This document shows positions 35,659 to 48,640 of a stretch of DNA of 64,000 nucleotides, one piece after another (positions within the stretch are counted from its first letter, which is position 1; each line of letters opens with the position of its first letter). The stretch covers positions 330,477,038 to 330,541,037 of the forward strand of contig OY992536.1 in assembly GCA_963921195.1 (NCBI GenBank), in the 5' to 3' direction. The DNA comes from Pegoplata infirma. Taxonomy: Eukaryota > Arthropoda > Insecta > Diptera > Anthomyiidae. A model generated the notes under the pieces. The model saw only the letters and a list, made by a program, of their open reading frames with translations. It did not search any database and was not told where the DNA came from. The translations under genes were made by a program, and so were the position numbers.

Positions 35659-37440
35659 TTAATAATTAAATTCATTTAATAACATATTTCGATAATTTGT
35701 ACAATATTTAACAAAATTTGATAAAGTTTTCCATTCTATTATTTTACCATTAAGAATATTTAAAAATTCATCTTCTTCAAGTAAAACTTTTCCAAAATAA
35801 AATTGCCTGAATTCATTAAAAGCTGTACAGCGGCCTAAAAAGTGTAAAATATTTTCTTCTTCACCCATATTACAAATCGAGCATATTTTTGACGCATTAT
35901 TCCAATATCTATTTCCATTGAGTATCCACGTTATTGTGTATTGATTATCGATTTCCATTACATAGCCTTGCCCTTCTATAGGGACTAATCCTTTATATAT
36001 CCTGTCTGAGTACATTTTCCTTTCTAATGATTGTATATAATATTTAATTCTAAGCGATTGTAAAAGACTCATACGATTTTCGTTCCAATGCTCATTTGTG
36101 ACAGAATTTTCTGACCATTCGATACCATAATCAGACCCTAACTAGTTTTACTCACTGACCCAGAAAAGTTTTTGACGTAAAAGTTGTAGAGTTGTGTAGC
36201 TCTTTAATGAAGTATTTCAATTGAGTGATTCACTCAACTGAGCTTGTGAACTAGTTCGTTCATATCCGCTCTTTTAGCTCTTATGTCAGTTAATTATTCT
36301 TTATCTTTCTCATCTTTCACTATCTTTCATTTTCCTTCATTTTAAGTTTTTCCAGAATCCATTTATGATATTTACACCAAATGGCAATGCAAAAACAATG
36401 TGTTTCGTAAAGTGTTTTTATAAATTGACATTTGCTGTGTTTTCAATAAGCGGATTTATTTTCGGATTAATCTTATTCAGTTTAAAATATATATTTTAAC
36501 ATGCCAAACCAATTTGGAATATTTTTTTTGCGTAATCTACGATAAAGTTGCATTTATAATCCGAAAAAATAATAAAAAAATCTGGAAAATGAAAAAAGTT
36601 ATAAATAAGTCAAAATTAATCCAACTAAGTAAATTTTAGGATTTAATAAGTCCATTTTGGATTAATTTTGATTTATTTACAACTTTTTTAATTTTCCAAA
36701 TTTTTGTATTATTTTTTCGGATTAAAATTGTAAATTTATCGTAGACAACGGAAAAAAATATTCCAAATTTGTTTTGGTATGGTAAAATATTTTTTTTAAA
36801 CAAAATAAGATTAATCAGAAAATAAATCCACTTATTGAAAAACACAGCAATTGTCTATTATAAATTTGATAACTTTAAACCATTTTTCTAAATTCATCTT
36901 TTTAAAAAACCCTTACAAAACTGCATAAAAAGTTCGAAAAGGCAGATATTTTTATTTTTTTAATGAAATTCTTCTTATTAATAAAAAAAAATAAAATAAG
37001 CAAGATCTGAACCTTTCTATTCAAAAATTTATCAAAAGAGCTACAACACAACTCAAAATGAATAAAAGAGCTATTGAGCTTTAAGAATGAAATACTTCAC
37101 TCAAAAGAGCTGAGTTAAAATGAGCTATCACTTTACTGAGCTATTCAACCCAACACTAAAACGTTGTCTTGTTAGCTTGTTTGGTAGTCTATTCTCATTG
37201 CAATCAAATAATATTCTAGTGATATAACGCAAATGAAGATCTAGCGTGAACAGGTGACCATTTTCAATTCCTGTTTTTAACATCAAAGCATATGTTGGTG
37301 TAAATGTTGGCAGTCGAAGTATCTTAATAAAATAAAGCTATAGCTTATCCACTTCATTAAATAAGGAAAAGCCCCATACTTCCGCTCCGTAAACTTGAAC
37401 CGACCTACTTACAGCTTGAAATAGCTTCCATTTGGATTTG
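35659..37440 (-). pseudogene. second non-LTR ORF2 remnant, split by inverted repeats
   Basis: The minus-strand frame at 36072-35659 encodes a retrotransposon C-terminus with a zinc knuckle (CSICNMGEEENILHFLGRC). The preceding RT part lies at 37440-37165: KSKWKLFQAVSRSVQVYGAE, VWGFSLFNEVDKL, a stop, then YFIKILRLPTFTPTYALML. The intervening 36.13-37.16 kb is inverted-repeat DNA with an inner palindrome (36425-36868) and outer words AGTTGTGTAGCTC / GAGCTACAACACAACT. Confidence 0.65.
36425..36868. repeat. palindrome, about 444 bp
   Basis: Arms AATTGACATTTGCTGTGTTT...TCGGATTAATCTTATT and the inverse ending AAAACACAGCAATTGTCTATT, centred near 36646. It is inserted in the split retrotransposon remnant. 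Termini are approximate. Confidence 0.65.
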
Positions 37441-38815
37441 AGGGATATATTTGTTTTTTTTTTAAAAGTTATTCCATGTAAAATTAATGCTATTTTTTGC
37501 TGCAAGATTTCTTTTGGTTACATGCGACTTGAAAATCATCCTAAATTTTCTATAAATTTAAAAAAAAAAAGTTACTAAATAGTGTATAGTTAACCTAAAA
37601 AATTATAAATATCAATAATAAAGGGCTTTTCTGGATTAATCCCGGGTTTACATACATATGTTTCAACCACAGTACAGACTAGTATGCAAACAATGATGCT
37701 AATTGCATACTTTCCAATATGGTGGTAAGGTTTTTAGTACAGAATCACCATCGCTGCCTACTGTATGTGTGCCTGTACGTGTAAGCTTTTGTGCATGTAT
37801 TTATGTTGTGTGTTTACGTTTTGTATGAAACGTCAAAAGTTACACCGTGTGCTGTCACTAATACTTACACACATCAAATGCAACTCTGTGAACCTACTAC
37901 TCATGTACTGTGGTTTCAACCCACTGTGCTGTGCGTTCTAGTAGTATGCCATAATGAAATTCCAAAATTTCCTAATTTCGGAACAAAAGTTTTGATGTTA
38001 CAAAAAAAAAATATATAAAACTTACCCATCCTAATGGGCATACATTCGACTGATGTCTATCCTCCATCTGTAACGCTCCTCGTCTATAAGCCACATCCTT
38101 ATCCGTTTTAGTTTAAGTTTTCATAGAAGTTGTATTACAATGCACTGCTGCATTTGCCGAACGTAGCAGCAGAGCCAGTTATTCCATTTGGCTTTTAGTT
38201 TGCACTCATACCAGTTAGTTTTACAACAACTTGAAAAAATAAAATAAAACTTATTTTTCGAGTTGTTGATACCAAGAAAAACGAATTAACTTAAAGTGTT
38301 TATTATACGCATTAAGATCGACAATCACATCTGCTACTTCTGCTATTTTTTTCTTTTTTTTAGCTCATCTACACATTTAGAACTACTATAATAATGATGA
38401 TGCTGTGCTGGTGATGCTGTTGTTCCTGTACTGTTCAAGTTGTAGCATTCATACACTAACTATTCTTTTGAATTTCGTGCGTGCACTATGATTTCTTTTG
38501 AAGGCATCGAAAAGTTTTGCATTTTATTGCAAATGTGTGTGTGTGTGTGTGTGTGTACGTTTTCATTACGCATTAGATTTTCTTTATTCCTTAAAACTCT
38601 TCTTCATTGCTTTGTTTACTTTTCTTATTGAGTGCAAAACTTTAGTGTTCTTTACACTTGGTCACTTGGACTCCCGGTGCAAATACATGCATTTTGAAAT
38701 TGTTTATGTTATGGTGGTAGGGGTGGGGGTATAACTATAAATTTATTTTTAGATAGTTTTTAAGACTTGTTTTAATTTTTTAAAACTTTTTTTTTATTCT
38801 ATTTCTTTTTTATAG
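37441..38815 (+). other. dynein intron with microsatellites
   Basis: Mostly unique-looking intron with a (GT)n run at 38535-38558. I see no exon, RNA gene or element terminus. Confidence 0.5.
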
Positions 38816-38948
38816 CTGGAAATATTTATTGTGGATTTTGAAAGCAATGGCCCTGGATCAGTAGGAGCCGATTTAGATAGTGGTTTTAAATTAGTGGAAG
38901 TTTATGGTCATAAATTGAGTACTTTAGAAGCAAGAAGACAAGAATTAG
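38816..38948 (+). CDS. DNAH10: dynein heavy chain, exon 4 in window
   Basis: 44 codons plus one base (phase 1 at the end), acceptor TTTTATAG and donor GTAAGT. It encodes LEIFIVDFESNGPGSVGADL and then LVEVYGHKLSTLEARRQEL. The 'F--DF---GPG-VG-DLD-G' pattern is the start of the DHC_N2 linker domain, the lever that swings across the AAA ring. The single trailing G joins CC of the next exon to give Ala. Confidence 0.95.
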
Positions 38949-39229
38949 GTAAGTAAATAAGATGCATTTTAACCAACTAAAAAAATTCAGGCGTTTAATT
39001 GTCTGTTAAGCTAAAACAAAATCCCCCTAGATCACAGTTTGGCGAGATGCACATTTTTTGACAAAATTGCTCTGCACCTTTTAATTCTTAATCTTCAATT
39101 CGTAACCGATCAGTTTGAGCAGCCGAAATCTAAAAACAATTTTTTGTTTTATAATTTTGCATTAAAATTTTAATAGATCAAAAAATTTAATTAAAATATC
39201 GGGTTTTATACACAATTGGGTTACTAAAT

Positions 39230-39530
39230 TTTACAACATTTTTTAGAAAAGATATTTTTCTACTGAAAAATTGTCGATACTACAGTTTTTTCATAGAAAA
39301 GTTTTGCGAAAATGAAACATTTTTTATGGAAAATTTCTATGAATCTGAGGCATTTTTTCTAAAGAAAAGTTTTCAGAATATTAAAATAAAGAAAAATTTC
39401 CAAAACTTCAGAACCTGAGACATTTTTTTTAAAGAAAAATGCTCGGAATCTAAAACATATTTTCGTTAGAATAGAGATTTTTCTATAGAAAAATTTCACA
39501 AATCTATATATATTTTTCTATTTTAAATTG
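39230..39530. repeat. degenerate TTTTTCTATAGAAAAATTT tandem array
   Basis: Five or six units of about 50-60 bases built on CATTTTTTCTATAGAAAATTT and AATCTGAGAC words. A short inverted repeat follows at 39533-39640 (GTCTAACCCCAAGTTTCTG / CAGAAAATGGGTGTTAGAC). Confidence 0.6.
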
Positions 39531-39854
39531 TCATGTCTAACCCCAAGTTTCTGTATGACGAACGTCATAAATTTACATGTATTTTCTTTTTGTTATAATA
39601 AGAAAATACATGCAGAAAATGGGTGTTAGACTTTTTTATAGAAAATTTTCAAAATAAACATATATCGTCTGAACCGACTTGTATCTCATGTTGCGTACAC
39701 TGTAATGCATTTCTTGATTATGAATTTAGTGTGATCCTCTACTATATTTCGATAAAAATCAAAATCTTGTTCAAACGTCAAATAATTGATTTTTCAAGTT
39801 TATCTTGAAAATGAGATATAAAAAAATAACTGGAGATAAAAATTTGTCTTATAA

Positions 39855-41178
39855 TATGTCGAGGGCCTATATTAAAAACCCTCTATATTCCATTTTCACG
39901 AAAATTACTTTTTGATGGCAAAATATTCAGTAAAACGGCCCTCATCAATGGTGTAAAATTCAGAACAAAAACATATTTTTTTTTTTGCTATTTTATTTGC
40001 ATTTTTGGTTTTCTCTATCTCTTGCACAATTAATTTTTCTAAATGCTAAACCCTCTATCTTTTCAAATAATTAATTTATAAAAATTTTTTTTTTAATAAT
40101 TTCATCATGCGTTACATGTTTTCCACTGATGCTAATTTTTTTCTCAAAGTTCTTGTTTGACTTTTTTTAAAAATATGGCCCAAAATTTAGATGTCTTGTG
40201 TACATTATGAAACAAAAATTTTAATTTTAAAAAACGCGATGCTGATCAGCATCTGTGGACCAAAATCGTATTTTTAGTTTTTTATTATTTTTTACATAAC
40301 ATCCCAGGAAAAAAAGTGCGGAGTACTTCTATTTGGAGTGCTTTAAAACTATAACAAATGTAATGAAATACAACAAAAATAACAAAAAACACAAGAAAAA
40401 ATCGCAAAGGACTTCTTTTCTACTCCATAAAAAGTTGATATTCAGCTCTTAACTCATTACCTTCCGCGACACTCCCATACAAAAGTTAGTAGATAAGAAG
40501 TAGATAAGAAGTACTCCGAGCTTTCAAACAACTTCCAACTACTTCCCTGGAGTAGTTCTTATCTACTGAATATCTACTTACATTTGTATGGAGGTGTTGC
40601 GATAGGTAATGAGTTAAGAGCTGAATATCTATAAATTCTGGAGTAGAAAAAACTGTTTGTGTGTTTTTGTTTTGTGTTTTTTGTTATTTTTGTTGTATTT
40701 AATTACATTTGTTTTAGTTTTAAAACACTCCACTGGGAAGCGGTAATGACTTTTTTTGCAGGGATACTAAACAGTTTGTCATCTTTTAAGATGAATTCGG
40801 AAAAAAAAATTTTTGTCTCAAAAATCAGCACCTGTGGACCAAAACCGCGATTTCGGAACTCTTTATAAGCCGTTATCATTAATAAATCACGTTAAAAATT
40901 TACCGATGTCGTAAATGAAATTATAATAATTCATTATTATTATAATGCTAAGCCTTCTATCTGATCATTTTTATTCATGTACTTAATATTTTTCATAATA
41001 TCCCCAATAGTGCAAAATTTTTTAAAACGAATTATATGTGAGATTCAGAAGTTGATTTAAAAAAATGTTTTAGAATATCGAATTTTAATTACTCTAACAA
41101 TACGCGAAATAAACAGTTTTTTGGCTCTTCTGTGTTTTTTAAGATAGAGGGTTTTGAATATAGGACCTCGATATGTAT
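39855..41178. repeat. fold-back with a nested fold-back
   Basis: The outer ends are ATATGTCGAGGGCCTATATT...CCCTCTAT and the inverse ATAGAGGG...AATATAGGACCTCGATATG. Inside, the palindrome 40303-40766 has ends CCCAGGAAAAAAAGT and ACTTTTTTTGCAGGG, and its arms share AGCTCTTAACTCATTACC and ATAACAAATGTAAT-like words. CAGCA(T/C)CTGTGGACCAAAA occurs as a direct repeat on either side of it (40246, 40827). Confidence 0.6.
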
Positions 41179-41757
41179 TACATTTTGCAAATATAAAATC
41201 TATGAATGTAAAACCGTGTAGCTCATGGAAAAGTATTTAGAATTGACTGATAATTTGAAATAATAATTGTTGTACAATGAGAAAATCTTAAAAAAATCAA
41301 GTGACAACACAGGCTAAGTAGAGATGTCGACAGCTTTCGGAAGATGCCACCCTTTCATCATCAGCACTCCTTCGATTGCCACACACTTAATGTGTGTCAG
41401 ATTAAAATTAGCCATTTAAATGAAACTTTTGAACAAATTAAGAATTGGAGTTACTCCTCTTTGTGTTGAATAACCCATATTCACCATCATTCGTGTTGTA
41501 TTCATTTGGCAGAACTTAATCCATCTTAACTTTTAACAGAGTTGTATTTTTCCCATTGTTAACCCTTAGTAGGACTTTAAAAGTCTTGAAAAATGTACGT
41601 TAGGTTTGAGTTTTTGTTTCATATTTTATAACTGAATTTTTATTTTGTTCGGTTTGAGTCCGTATTAATTATTTCTGAGAAATAATAATTGATGTAAAAT
41701 GAGAAAATCTGAAAAAAATCAAGTGATTTCTTTAAAAAAAAAATAAATAACGGCAAT

Positions 41758-42597
41758 TTATGGTGTGTAACGCATCGAAATATTGGTCTAGGAACCCATA
41801 ATGTGTATATGGGGCATTCAATGCCAAATCGCATACTTTCGGACCCGACCCCTTTCGATTTATTTTATTTTTGGATATGTTGTAATACGTATTAAATGCA
41901 ACTTGCACACCAATTTGCAGCGTTTTATTCTAAGTTGGTGTTGTCAACATTTTTTCAAAAAAAATTAAGAAATTAAAATATTCAATTAATTTTGACCAGT
42001 AAAAAATACCATATCTTAAATAAAGTTGGACAACATTTTTTTGGTATTTAAATGTGGGTTTAGAAACAAATTTATAAAAAAATTATTCAAAGTAATTATC
42101 ACTTATTTTTTAACGTTTAAAAATTAAAATCGACTTTTTGAAAAAGTCCGAAACCGTACGTTCAACATATCCAAAAATAAAATAAATCGAAAGGGGTCGG
42201 GTATAATTTGGCATGGAATGCCCATATATTATAGATAGGTGATCAATTCTAAGATATTCAGGTAATCTCCCTACATACACTCCCTAAGGGGGCTTCCATA
42301 CAAGGTTTACAACGATAAAATTGCTCCTACCTCTAATTATCTTAAAGGTGGCTCTGGAGGAGTCAAATGTATAACCAACCCCAATAGTTCTTGAACCCCA
42401 TGATTTTTCAGGACATAATTACCATCTATCTTCAACCCTTTAGGCGGTCCCCATACAATGCTTTTTATTATTTACAATTGTTTTCCATTAAATCTGCTTC
42501 TACCACTCCAAGGGGGCGTCCTAGAGGGGTAAAAAGTGATGCCGACGTTCACTAATTTTTACCCCCAACATATTTCTTGAACATACCAACAACTTAT
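41758..42597 (+). mobile_element. mini-me-type remnant split by a fold-back
   Basis: GTGTGTAACGCATCGAAATA and GGTCTAGGAACCCATAATG at 41762-41805 continue after the inserted palindrome (41811-42223) as TATAGATAGGTGATCAATTC and then as the 185-bp-type units to 42597. The inserted palindrome has ends GGGGCATTCAATGCC / GGCATGGAATGCCC, an ATAT on each side, and shared arm words CCGACCCCTTTCGATTTATT. Confidence 0.65.
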
Positions 42598-42813
42598 CTA
42601 CATTTCGGCTGTAGGCAAAATCACCCAAAGAAAACTAGCCCAAAAAATTTTATAAAAAATCGCCCAAATGCAAAATCGCCCAAAAAATATGAAAAATTAC
42701 TCAAAACTAAATTACGAAATTTCGCCCAAAATTAACGAAAAAAAAGCCCAATAAAGAAATGAAAAATGACCCAAAAATAAAAAAAAAAACGAAAACACAT
42801 TTTCCCCAAAACA

Positions 42814-45299
42814 CATATGAGGCATTCCACACCAAATGTCCCGCTACAGAAAAACATATGTCCCGTAAATTTCTGAATAGGTTGTTTGGATAGCCCTATA
42901 TGGAACTAAGAAAATTTCGTTTTTGGTTTTTCTAATTTTCAAAAACTGGGCTTAGAAGGCATGGTCAAATATTGGAAAAATGGTCAAATTTGAGGCGAGT
43001 TGCCTTGATTAAATATTTATCACATTTTCCATTTGTTAAAAAAGTCAATTTATCAAAAATCCGGCCACTTTTTTTTCTTTTTTTTAATTTTTTTTTTTTA
43101 AGTTTAGATGTTTGTCCATCCACACAAAAAAAATCAGAAATGTATTTTTCGTTTTTTTCGAGAAAATCGCATTTGAATTTTAAATTTCATAACAATTTTG
43201 TAATTTGCTTGTATTTTCTTGTTTTAACGTGTCGAATGAGTGATATTCATGCAATTAATATTACTCATTCGCAACATTAAAACAAGAAAATACAAGCAAA
43301 TTACAAAATTGTTATGAAATTTAAAATTCAAATGCGATTTTCTCGAAAAAAACGAAAAATACATTTCTGATTTTGTTTGTGTGGATGGACAAACATCTAA
43401 ACCAGCGGTTGCCAACCTTTTTGGCTCGCGTACCCCTAATTTTAAATTTTGTCAGCCGCGTACCCCCTAACGAGTTTTTTGTTTTCGTTAAAAAACTTCT
43501 CATATAAATATTAGAGTTCATTTTGCAATTTTTGATCTGCGGGTATTATAATTTTTTTTTAAGGATTTAGGGAAGATCAAAACAATGGTGGTATTTTTTT
43601 GGAAAAATGTTCGCTCCTTGGGGTGGTTCGATGCATCTGAAAACGCGGAATTTGAACTGATTTTTCTGCAGAGCAAAAACAACTGAAAATATTGCAAATC
43701 TGATTTCATCAGTCGATTTTACACCAAAAATTAAATTTCCACTCTATCACAACCCGTCTCAAAAATTTCCAAAAACACGTTTTTTGAGAACTTTGACATA
43801 CATTTTCTCAAAAACCTGACAAAAAAAGAAAAATTTGGGAACCATATTCAGAATCAGCATTAAAAGGTTAATCGAAAACAAGTGGTCAGATCTCAAAATA
43901 TCGCAAAAAATGCTCTCTAAATTGCAGAAAAATACGTTTTTTTTTATAAACTTTGACCTCAACTTTCTTTAAAAAAAACAGTAATGTTAGCAAAAAAGCT
44001 TGTAAACCTACAAGAAAATTTGCTGATTTTGAACCCACAATTTTTTTGGTAAAGTTAGCAAAAATATTTTGTCAAAAATTAGTTAACTGAAATTTTTTTT
44101 ATTTCAACTTACAATTAGTTCATACACGATGGGCCTTGACCTAGTTGGGTTCTTTAAAAATCGATCACGGACAAAATTTGTGTCCGTTTTGCTCTATATT
44201 GCTTAGTTTTTGAGATACGTGATTTTAGGGGACCACTGGGGTTTGGAGAATTAGAAAACTCGATAACTTCAAATTACTCAAAGAGCTTCTGGTTATTTTA
44301 TGGTCTTGTTCTACGTGTTGAGAGCTACAAAAATGCTTTTGGACTTTTTGTTGTGTCGGCAATATTTACCGAGATATGAGCATTTTAAAATTTTCGGGAA
44401 TGCTAACTTTTTTGGATCCAAGGTTAGGACCCATTAGGGTCCACACATGTAAAGAGGACCGGCAATACTATGGTGAGCCCGAGTACCGAGTACTATGGTG
44501 AGGCCTCCAGTTTGCTCTATCTGGCTTAGTTTCCGAGATAGAGCCATTTTAAGTTTTCTTAATATTAATATTAACAAAAAAGCTTGTAAAAATTTGGTCA
44601 ACTCAATTCTAAATTTAGCAAAAAAAATTAGTTCAAATTTTGTTTAAAATTGCTAATGTGCTAAATGAAGTTTACAAGATATTTTTGCTAACATGCTAAT
44701 CTCAACTAAAAATTTGCTAAAAGTTAGCTTACTAGCATTAGCAAAACAAAATTAGTAAATCTACTTATGCAAATGCGGAACCAGCATTGAAAGGTTAATC
44801 TAAAACGATTGTCCAAATTACTAAAATTTTGCGTACCCCCGCGGACAGTTTCGCGTACCCCCTAGTGGTACGCGTACCATAGGTTGGTAACCGCTGATCT
44901 AAACTTTAAAAAAAAATTTTTAAAAAAAGAAAAAAAAGTGGCCGGATTTTTGATAAATTGACTTTTTTAAAAAATGGAAAATTTCAGAACGGGTTCTGAA
45001 AATTTTTCAAGGAAAAAAATTTATTCGATAGCCCATACGAAACTATATAAGAATGTAAATTTTTAAGATTGTGGTGCATTCCGTTTTAATGTGATAAATA
45101 TTTAATCAAGACAACTCGCCACAAATTTGACCATTTTTCCAATATTTGACCACGCCTCCTAAGCCCAGTTTTTGAAAAATTGAAAAACCGAAAACGCAAT
45201 TTTCTAAGTTCCATATAGGGCTATCCATACAAGCTATTCAGAAGTTTATGGTACACGTGTTTTTTTTCGCTGGACATTTGGTGTGGAATGCCTCATATG
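42814..45299. mobile_element. palindromic element with CATATGAGGCATTCC ends, copy 2
   Basis: Same family as 15396-16277. The left arm is 42814-43260; the right arm is split at 43402 by a hAT MITE and resumes at 44897. Ends are CATATGAGGCATTCCACACC / GGTGTGGAATGCCTCATATG. Both family members carry the CCGGCCAC and TTGTCCATCCACACAAA words at matching arm positions. Confidence 0.82.
43403..44896. mobile_element. hAT MITE, 1.49 kb, 8-bp TSD
   Basis: Flanked by ATCTAAAC (43395-43402, 44897-44904). The left end is CAGCGGTTGCCAACCTTTTT; the inverted right end is CAGCGGTTACCAACCTATGG, with GCGTACCCC words inside each end. This terminus type and the 8-bp duplication are classic hAT. The interior has no transposase ORF. 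Confidence 0.92.
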
Positions 45300-45477
45300 T
45301 ATTACCCAAAAAAGTTTATTTTGCGGAGAGGTTGGGTTTAAGGCATAAAGTTTGTAATCCCTAAGCCCGGATAAAGGCCGGCTAAGCAAAAAAATGTTTA
45401 AGACAAAAAGAATAAATTTTAAGACAAGACTTTTTGTTACGTATCCCTATTAATAGAATTCTAGATAATATGAAGAC

Positions 45478-46802
45478 TAAAGGTGTCCTTACGACTAAGG
45501 CAATTTTTCAAAATCACTTTTTAATACGTGGTAGGGTCCTAAATTGTAGTTTTGTATCTAAAAATGAGTGACCCAAAATTTGGAGACAATCGGATAAAAA
45601 TAACTCGTGCCGAAAATGGATTGAAGTTTTGGGACACTCTTATCCGATGAAAAAACACGTTTTTTCTAGTTTTTTGAAAAATATTGGTATATGCTATTTT
45701 TTGTTAATTTTTTTGTTAAGTAATATGAAAATGGTAATAAATTACCTTTCCAAAAAGCTTAAAGAAATTCAAATCGGATGAAAAATAAGCATTTTACGCA
45801 TACATGCCCCAGACCATTGCATGGTTTTTAAAGCCAAAATTTGAAAATTTTCAAAATTTTTAGGCAAAAAAATAAAAAAAATTAAATTTTACTTTATAAT
45901 TATATTAAATACATGTTATAGATAAAAACTAACAGATATGGTAGTCTAACTTTTTTTTCATTTGGCGTGGGTAGTGATATAATTCCCGCGGATTCCAAAG
46001 AAAATGAGTTTTTCTAAAATAATTTAGCAAATATGGGAAACAATTTTCTGTATTGTATTATACGAAGTGAAATACATAAAGTCTGTAAATTTTTTGAGAA
46101 TTCGGGCATCTTTAGCCCCTTTTCGTCGAGGTGAAATGACAAATTTGAGACGTTATACATTTCTATAATACAAAATATCTGCATATATCCGATTTCTCAA
46201 AAGTTACAGAATTTACGTTTTACACTTCGATCCGCACAATAGAGCACAAATTTTCAAAAATTTGCTTAATTATTGTAGAAAAACGCATTTTATTTAGAAT
46301 CCGCGGAAATTTTATCACTACCCGCGCCAAATAAAAAAAAAGCTTGACTACCATATCTGCTATTTTTAATCTTAAACATGTTTTCAATTTGATCATAAAG
46401 TAAAATTAAATTTTTACTATTTTTTTGCCTAAAAATTTTGAAAATTTTGAAATTCTGGCTCTAAAAACCATACAATGGTCTGGGGCATGTATGCGTAAAA
46501 TGCTTATTTTTCATCCGATTTTAATTTTATTAGTCGTTTTGAAAAGGTAATTTAGTACCATTTTCATATTATTTCACAAAAAATTAAACAAAAAATATCA
46601 AATACCAATGTTTTTGAAAAAACTAGAAAAAACGAGTTTTTCGTTCTTATAAGAATGTCCCAAAACTTCAATCCATTTTCGGCACGAGTTATTTTTAGCC
46701 GATTGTCCCCAAATTTTGGCTCACTCATTTTTAGATACTAAAGAACAATATAGGACCCTACCAGGTATAAAAAGGTGATTTTCGTTTTTAAGGACACCTC
46801 TA
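45478..46802. mobile_element. palindrome, 1325 bp, 8-bp TSD
   Basis: Flanked by ATGAAGAC (45470-45477, 46803-46810). Termini are TAAAGGTGTCCTTA and, inverted, TAGAGGTGTCCTTA. The arms of about 650 bases share GCACGAGTTATTTTTA, CCAAAACTTCAATCCATTTT, CATGTATGCGTAAAATGC and a CCGCGGATTCCAAAGAAAATG block that parallels the palindromes at 18173 and 25226. Confidence 0.9.
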
Positions 46803-47480
46803 ATGAAGACTTAGAAAATAATGCATGGAGGTACGATGAAAGCGCCGAAGGTGGAAAATTTTAACAACAAATTTTAACAAAAAATCGCGCGATCGCGCAA
46901 TCGTACCTCCACGCTGTTTTTTAATTCATTACTTCTTATTTTCTACTGGCAGCGGTAGATTAGTATGAAATGTGATAATCTGAAAGGTAGTGCAGGGGTT
47001 GTTAGTTCGATTCCCACCAGAACATGTGTCTTTTCTCAGCAACGAGAGGCTTGATTATCAGCTTTTACTTGGTTAGTTAAGTATGTATATAATTAATAAA
47101 AAAAAAACAAAACAATTCTTTGTATTGATTCTTAAAAATTAATTAACTTATTGTTTTAGGTTGTTCCACAATGAAGGATATTCAATTTTTCTATTGGTTG
47201 TTTCATTGCAACATTTTTCGGTTTTAACGTTTTTAGATTTTGACAAAAATTCAAACCAAACTTAAAACGGGCAATTTTTCATATTTTTTTTTTTGTGCAA
47301 TTTTTCGTAATGAAAAATCACCCAAATTTTTATTTCGAAATTTTGCCCAAAAACTATGAAAAAGTGTTCAAATATTTTGGGTAACTTTTCTTATGAAAAA
47401 TGGCCCAAATTTGTATGAAAAATTTTTGGGCGTAATTTAATTTTCTTTTTTGGGAGATTTTGCCTACAGCACTACATTTC

Positions 47481-48146
47481 ATACGGGGGTTTTCATGCAA
47501 TATTTTAGATAGTATATGATATATCTAAAGGAATGAGGTAAAACTCATGAAATGGTGAACTTTTTTTGCTGAAATTTTTTTCATTTGACCATTTTAATGC
47601 ATTTTTAAAATTTAAATAATTTAAAAAACCGATTTTTTTTTCAATAAAAGAAAAAAGTTATGAGGGTAAACCTTAAAAAGAAAAAAAATCTGGGTGCTCT
47701 ATTGTTTACATTTAATTTTTTTGATTGAAACCGATTTAGGGATGGGGGGAGATCACATTCTCCCACCAACCCCGTGGATTCGCGCTTGAAAGTATTAACA
47801 TCCCTAAAACGTATTTCAAGAATTTTAAGCATTCCAAGTCGGATTTATTTATTTTTTCCTTGTTTAACTTATTTACAAAAAAAAACGTTTTTTTTTTTGG
47901 CCAAATATCACTTTTTCAAACTTTTAATACCGCTTTTCAGTGAAAAGCAGTTGATCAGGTTATATATGGACCTTTATATTTTTTTTTAGTCTAAAAATTA
48001 GACTTCTTACCTTATACATTTTGTTTTTAAAGAAGAGATTGTAAGTTTAACTTTACAGGCACTGCACTCTCCAAACACTAACAAGGTAAGTATCTCAACC
48101 CTTGTCAACCGATCTGCCTGACACTTAAAATATATATTAATGAGAC
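47481..48146 (+). other. dynein intron, unassigned
   Basis: AT-rich intron after the 4.9-kb fold-back, beginning with the continuation of its interrupted target repeat (to about 47530). No exon or element terminus is seen. Confidence 0.45.
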
Positions 48147-48149
48147 GAT

Positions 48150-48640
48150 CTTAAGGTTGGGGTGTCTCAGCTTAGCTATATCCGTATTTAAAAATTTCGT
48201 TGACCCCTTATGAAATCAATGTGAACCATAAGGAAAATTTCGATAGCTCCCAAACTAACAGGAATATCGCCTAAAGCAAAAATACAGGTCGACTTACACT
48301 TAATAAAAATTATTTCGTATTCATATGGATATCGTAGGTCTATATCTTCACATAAATACCCACCAATATTTACACATTTTCATGAAGAAAATATTTAACG
48401 AAGCCAAATTTTACAACGATATGCCACTGTTGGATACTCATTAAAATGGCCTTTTTTCTCATATGGAAACACCATAAAGTTTCTTAGAAAGAAATGGCTA
48501 AAAAATCCGAACAACGATTTTTGGGCAAAAGGCCCTAAATCCCCGATATGGCCGAAAAGCCGAGACAGACTAACCTAAGAAATATTTCTTTTGTATATAT
48601 TTCAAGTTTCATGCAAATCGGTTCATTAGGGTTGATATAC
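48150..48640. repeat. inverted-repeat remnant, copy of 8690-9100 family
   Basis: TTAAGGTTGGGGTGTCTCAGC at the left and GCCGAGACAGACTAACCTAA at 48556-48577 are mirrored. Internal words (AAGAAATGGCTAAAAAATC, CCGATATGGCCG, AAATCGGTTCAT) match 8690-9100. Confidence 0.6.

Larger units (their letters stand above)
42607..47471. mobile_element. 4.9-kb fold-back with 9-bp TSD, holding three elements
   Basis: Flanked by CTACATTTC (42598-42606, 47472-47480). The ends are GGCTGTAGGCAAAATCACCC and, inverted, TGCTGTAGGCAAAATCTCCC. The arms are composed of repeated 'AAAATCGCCCAAAAAATATG'-type words, mirrored at 47230-47460. Between them sit the element 42814-45299, the palindrome 45478-46802 and about 430 bases including a weak tRNA-like stretch (46970-47030, B box GTTCGATTCCC). 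A 9-bp duplication with long repetitive arms fits Drosophila Foldback or MULE-like elements. Confidence 0.8.

Noticed and set aside
46970..47030. tRNA gene with GTTCGATTCCC
   Set aside because: No cloverleaf could be drawn by eye; probably a relic or chance B box.
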